A program made the position numbers and the translations under genes. A stretch of DNA of 64,000 bases. It comes from Campylobacteraceae bacterium (GTDB lineage Bacteria > Campylobacterota > Campylobacteria > Campylobacterales > Sulfurovaceae). Positions 61,019-64,000 of this stretch are shown one piece after another; within the stretch, counting starts at the first letter, position 1; the number at the start of each line of letters is the position of its first letter. The notes beneath the pieces were generated by a model. It saw nothing but the letters and a program-made list of their open reading frames with translations, was not told where the DNA came from and did not search any database. The stretch spans positions 1-64,000 of the forward strand of contig JALVTE010000109.1 of the NCBI GenBank assembly GCA_027024155.1, in the 5' to 3' direction.

Positions 61019-61533
61019 TTTTTACTGATTTTAGGAATTTTAACAATAATTTTGTCATCTTTTAACTCATAGTCTGCTTTTGCTCCATCTGCATCTTTAG
61101 GTAGTGTAAAACTCTGTACATATGAACTTCTTGAAATACTTTTTACATTTCCATATTGCCCATTTGTTTTAGAGACCTCTTTAGACTGCTCTACAGAAAT
61201 TGTCAAAATTCCATTTTTTGCTTTTACATCTACTTTGGTATTTTTACCTTTACCTATTTTTAGAGCAACTTCGTAATGGTCTTTTTTATCTACAATACCA
61301 CTACTCATCATTCCACCACCACTAAAAATTACTGGCATATTAGAGTTATTTAAACTATTTTGTTCAAACACTTTAAACATACTATCCATCTGCTTTTGCA
61401 TCTGATCCATTTGTTGCATTTGCATTTGGAAAACTTTATCCATTTGCTCAAATGGGTCATTCATAACTTTTGCACTGTTATTTGCACCAAATAGTGCCAT
61501 TGAAGTAACTAAGGGTAATAAAATCTTTTTCAT
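61015..61533 (-). CDS. Exported Hsp20/alpha-crystallin-type chaperone
   Basis: A 172-residue protein with a clear signal peptide (MKKILLPLVTSMALFGANNSA), a glutamine/methionine-rich helix (about 26-62, MQMQQMDQMQKQMDSM) and a C-terminal alpha-crystallin domain (about 76-168). It keeps KNGILTISVEQ, SRSSYVQSFTLPKDADGAKA and the I-x-I end KIIVKIPK. Bacterial small heat-shock proteins are normally cytoplasmic, so an exported form is unusual. It may guard periplasmic proteins. It is divergent from the exported rhodanese. Confidence 0.8.
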   Translation of the reverse strand: MKKILLPLVTSMALFGANNSAKVMNDPFEQMDKVFQMQMQQMDQMQKQMDSMFKVFEQNSLNNSNMPVIFSGGGMMSSGIVDKKDHYEVALKIGKGKNTKVDVKAKNGILTISVEQSKEVSKTNGQYGNVKSISRSSYVQSFTLPKDADGAKADYELKDDKIIVKIPKISKK

Positions 61534-61672
61534 ATTTAGCTCCTTATATAATCTTTTTATAATGATATGCTATTATACAAGTGTTAAAAAAATATTAATG
61601 CAACTTATGTAGCATTGCAGAGTGACTACATAAAAAAATGATAATATTTCAAAAATAAAAAGGAGAGTTAAA

Positions 61673-62071
61673 ATGAAAAAACTTATGTTAATTGTCGCAC
61701 TATCGTACTCACTATTTGCAGAGTTAAAAGATGTAAATGCTGATACTTTAATTCAGATGCAAAAGCAGGGAATTCCAGTTATAGACATTAGAACACCTGG
61801 GGAGTGGAAAGATAGAGGTATTATTAAAGGTGCTCACAAAATTATGTTCTTTACACCACAGGGTGGGGCAGATGTACCTAACTTTATGTTTGAACTTGGT
61901 CATTTAGTTAAAGATAAAGAGCAACCATTTATTATATACTGTGCACACGCAAACAGAACAAAACAGCTAGGAAAATGGCTAAGTGATAAATTAGGATTTA
62001 AAAAAGTTTATGAATTAAAAGGCGGTATAGAGTACGGATGGATAAATACTAAACATAAAACTGTTAAATAA
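61673..62071 (+). CDS. Exported rhodanese-like sulfurtransferase
   Basis: A 132-residue protein with an N-terminal signal (MKKLMLIVALSYSLFA) and a single rhodanese domain. IDIRTPGEWKDRGII is the family N-terminal motif and IYCAHANRTKQLG holds the active-site cysteine and closing arginine. It probably handles persulfide sulfur in the periplasm. A GGAGAG site precedes the ATG. It is closed by a strong terminator. Confidence 0.85.
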   Translation: MKKLMLIVALSYSLFAELKDVNADTLIQMQKQGIPVIDIRTPGEWKDRGIIKGAHKIMFFTPQGGADVPNFMFELGHLVKDKEQPFIIYCAHANRTKQLGKWLSDKLGFKKVYELKGGIEYGWINTKHKTVK

Positions 62072-62081
62072 GTTAATGCTC

Positions 62082-62108
62082 GTAAATCCCTAAAAAAATG
62101 GGATTTAC
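62082..62108. terminator. Terminator, rhodanese / LysR
   Basis: A perfect 9-bp stem (GTAAATCCC with GGGATTTAC) and 9-base A-rich loop 11 bp after the rhodanese stop; the LysR gene converges from the right. Confidence 0.7.
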
Positions 62109-62123
62109 AAGAACTATCATCTT

Positions 62124-62172
62124 AAAACTTCAAACTTAAAACTTTAAACTTGCAACTTCAAACTTTCTACTT
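62124..62172. repeat. Heptameric array (NAAACTT x7)
   Basis: Seven in-phase 7-bp units (AAAACTT, CAAACTT, AAAACTT, TAAACTT, GCAACTT, CAAACTT, TCTACTT) between the rhodanese terminator and the 3' end of the LysR gene. Confidence 0.85.
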
Positions 62173-62174
62173 CT

Positions 62175-63077
62175 CTAACACTTACCAGATAAAATATAAT
62201 CAGTCGCAGTAATTACATATGGGTTATTTTTATTATTCTTATTATAAACAATATATAAAGTTCTATCCATTGCAATACCATGAATTCTTGATTGGAATAG
62301 TTTTTTATCATTAACCTCTTGTGCTATTGCATATTTAGAGATTATAGATACTATTGGTTTTTCTAAGTTTTGTTTACTTCTACTAATAGTGTTAAGTACA
62401 GCAGTTGAGCTATTTACTTCAGATACAATATTAAAATCTTTACAAGATACATTTAGATTTTCAAACTTCTCTTGAACTATTTTTCTAGTATGGCTACCTA
62501 CTTCACGGCATACCCAGTCGAAATTGTATAAATCTTCTGTATTTACAACTCTAGGAAGAGGAGTATTACTTACAAGTACCAATTCATCATCTAGCCATTT
62601 TCTATAAACTAAATCTTCATCATAAATAGGTGCTTCTATAAGTCCTAAATCTATTGAACGCTCTTTTAATTTTTCAACTATAACTCTACTAATTTCTATA
62701 GTTAATTTTACATCATTTCCAATAGATTTTTTTATCTCCTGTAAACACTCTCCAGGTAATATATAGTTACCTATTGTAAAAGATGCTCCAAGATTAAAGG
62801 TAATATCTTTATCGATAATTTTTAGTATTTTATTCTCTGCCTGTACAACAGCCGCCTCTAATTCTACTGCAATTTTATACAACTCTTCACCGGTAGATGT
62901 AAGTTTAATGCCAGTCTTTTTTCTCTCTATTAATTTAGTCTCTAAGTAATTTTCTAAATACTTAATTTGTTGAGTTACAGCTGGTTGAGATACCCCCAGT
63001 TTATTAGAAGCTTTAGAAAAACCTCTCTCTCTAACAACAATTAAAAAAGTCTCTAGCTTCGAAAAATCTTTTAGCAA
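62175..63077 (-). CDS. LysR-family transcriptional regulator
   Basis: About 300 residues: an N-terminal winged helix-turn-helix (FLIVVRERGFSKASNKLGVSQPAVTQQIKYLE) and a two-lobe periplasmic-binding-type effector domain (about 90-295). The ORF track starts at 63107, but a TTG at 63077 follows AGGAGGGG by 6-7 bases and gives MLKDFSKLETFL, the usual LysR start. The target genes are unknown. The 300 bp upstream (63078-63377) is AT-rich and shared with the helicase gene, so it may carry its operator, but I cannot point to one. Confidence 0.88.
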   Translation of the reverse strand: MLKDFSKLETFLIVVRERGFSKASNKLGVSQPAVTQQIKYLENYLETKLIERKKTGIKLTSTGEELYKIAVELEAAVVQAENKILKIIDKDITFNLGASFTIGNYILPGECLQEIKKSIGNDVKLTIEISRVIVEKLKERSIDLGLIEAPIYDEDLVYRKWLDDELVLVSNTPLPRVVNTEDLYNFDWVCREVGSHTRKIVQEKFENLNVSCKDFNIVSEVNSSTAVLNTISRSKQNLEKPIVSIISKYAIAQEVNDKKLFQSRIHGIAMDRTLYIVYNKNNKNNPYVITATDYILSGKC

Positions 63078-63377
63078 AATATGCCCCCTCCTAAAAAATA
63101 AATACAAAAAGTAATTCTTATTTATAATTACTACTTATTGAATTTAAATAATATTCTAACATAACATTTTGTAATCGCTTCTTATTTGATTACTTAAATA
63201 TATAAATAATTAATTTTTATAGTAAAATATAGTTATTAGGTGATACCAAACTTAACACTTTATTTCAATTAGCTAATATAAACAATAAACTTATACTAAG
63301 GCACATAACTTATCTTAACTTCAGTTAATACTATTTTAACGATAGAAAATGTATAATAATAATAAAAAAGAGAGCAA

Positions 63378-64000
63378 ATGCTAGATGAGCTAAACGAATC
63401 GCAACGAGAAGCGGCAACACATATTGATGGACCACTACTAATATTAGCAGGTGCTGGTAGTGGAAAAACAAAAACACTTACAACTCGTTTAGCGTATTTA
63501 ATAGGCGAAGTTGGTATAGACCCACTAAACACCCTAACACTTACATTTACAAATAAAGCAGCTAGTGAAATGAGAAACCGTGCTACAAGACTTATTGGTG
63601 ATAGTGCTAGTTCTATGCCCCTACTTTGTACTTTCCATAAATTTGGACTTCTGTTTTTAAAATTTAATATCTCAAGACTTGGCAGAAAAAACACTTTTAA
63701 TATTATAGACAGCGACGACCAAAAAAGAATGGTAAAAGCGATATGCAAAGATTTAAAAATAGAGTTGCAAACATCATTTTTAACAAGCGAAATATCTAAG
63801 TATAAAAATATTTTACTAGACCCACAAGAAGCACTAGAGAAAGCAGAATTAGCCGATTATAAAAAAGCAGCAAAAGTATATATAGAGTACCAAAAAAGAT
63901 TACTAGAGAATAATTTAGTTGATTTCGACGATTTATTGGCATTAACATACAAAATACTCTTAGAACACGATGATTTAAGAGAAGAGACAAACAACCGATA
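63378..64000 (+). CDS. UvrD/Rep/PcrA-type DNA helicase, 5' part
   Basis: The gene runs off the window and is missing from the ORF track; the minus-strand ORF at 63296-63748 is its shadow. The 207 visible residues begin MLDELNESQREAATHIDGP, with the Walker A segment LAGAGSGKTKTLTTR (motif I), TFTNKAASEMRNR (motif Ia), TFHKFG and LVDFDDLLALTYK (motif II region). It is a superfamily 1 3'-5' helicase for repair or replication. Which member (UvrD, Rep, PcrA) cannot be told from the N terminus. Confidence 0.92.
   Translation, partial: MLDELNESQREAATHIDGPLLILAGAGSGKTKTLTTRLAYLIGEVGIDPLNTLTLTFTNKAASEMRNRATRLIGDSASSMPLLCTFHKFGLLFLKFNISRLGRKNTFNIIDSDDQKRMVKAICKDLKIELQTSFLTSEISKYKNILLDPQEALEKAELADYKKAAKVYIEYQKRLLENNLVDFDDLLALTYKILLEHDDLREETNNR

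Noticed and set aside
63296-63748. 150-residue minus-strand ORF at the right end
   Set aside because: It is the complement of the UvrD/Rep-type helicase gene on the plus strand, which has Walker A and motif Ia and runs off the window.

Overview
The window reads as chromosomal DNA of a Campylobacterota (epsilonproteobacterial) bacterium, probably a free-living Sulfurovum/Sulfurimonas-type lineage. The evidence is a low-GC genome, menaquinone synthesis by the futalosine route (mqnC), a long-form trmB, a MurF with an N-terminal membrane domain, and the gene order amidase - nitronate monooxygenase-like - tyrS - spoT - rpoZ - pyrH, which I recall from Helicobacter pylori. The genus is inferred, not proven. 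Almost every base is housekeeping coding sequence in tightly packed, often overlapping operons. I see no rRNA, tRNA, CRISPR array, prophage or intact insertion sequence.

Layout. 1-589 is a non-coding, strongly structured region. 590-6226 (minus) holds a thioredoxin-like gene, murF, an alpha/beta hydrolase, an L,D-transpeptidase lipoprotein, a BaiN-type flavoprotein and ruvA. 6294-8321 (plus) holds murJ and hpf. 8401-20486 (minus) holds an RlmI-like methyltransferase and ycaO, recG, an M16 homologue, mqnC-nusB-ribH-kdsA and clpB. 20713-26764 (plus) is ctpA-purC-purS-purQ-SH3 protein-plsC-queD followed by a cytochrome c lipoprotein. 26792-37358 is mostly minus: ppx/gppA, ilvA, a LysM/3D protein, thrC, argB-lpxK-degT, an EamA exporter and a DUF455 ferritin-like gene. 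38680-50821 is an unbroken 12-gene minus run: rluD, an FN3-like protein, trmB, ftsE, ftsX, an EnvC-like protein, pyrH, rpoZ, spoT, tyrS, an NMO-like gene and an amidase. 51054-56991 holds a decayed proteasome-like gene, an orphan membrane protein, an LpxH-like gene, argC, greA, surE, tcdA and a YoeB/YefM toxin-antitoxin pair. 57327-60912 is a compact operon (DUF2249 - polytopic haem-protein-like membrane protein - DUF59 - small membrane protein - aldehyde dehydrogenase) behind an FNR-type box. The right end carries an exported Hsp20, an exported rhodanese, a LysR regulator and the start of a UvrD/Rep helicase that runs off the window.

How the genes work together. Envelope biogenesis dominates: murF, murJ, L,D-transpeptidase, LysM/3D protein, FtsEX with an EnvC-like activator, and the amidase it probably activates; kdsA, lpxK and an LpxH-like gene serve lipooligosaccharide. 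Purine, arginine, threonine, riboflavin and queuosine or pterin genes complete a biosynthetic set. spoT, rpoZ, hpf and clpB form a stress and growth-control component.

The most unusual content is between genes. Three repeat classes share the non-coding DNA: (a) about 110-250 bp nested palindromes with CGTCATTCTGA-type arms, two of them near-identical and in opposite orientation; (b) REP-like palindromes with a GTAG head, often as inverted pairs; (c) nine short arrays whose unit sequences differ but whose period is always 7 bp. Other points worth a second look are the FNR-box operon, a cytochrome c on an 11-residue-repeat (LEA-like) stalk, an exported Hsp20, an M16 homologue lacking its zinc motif, and a truncated proteasome-like gene.
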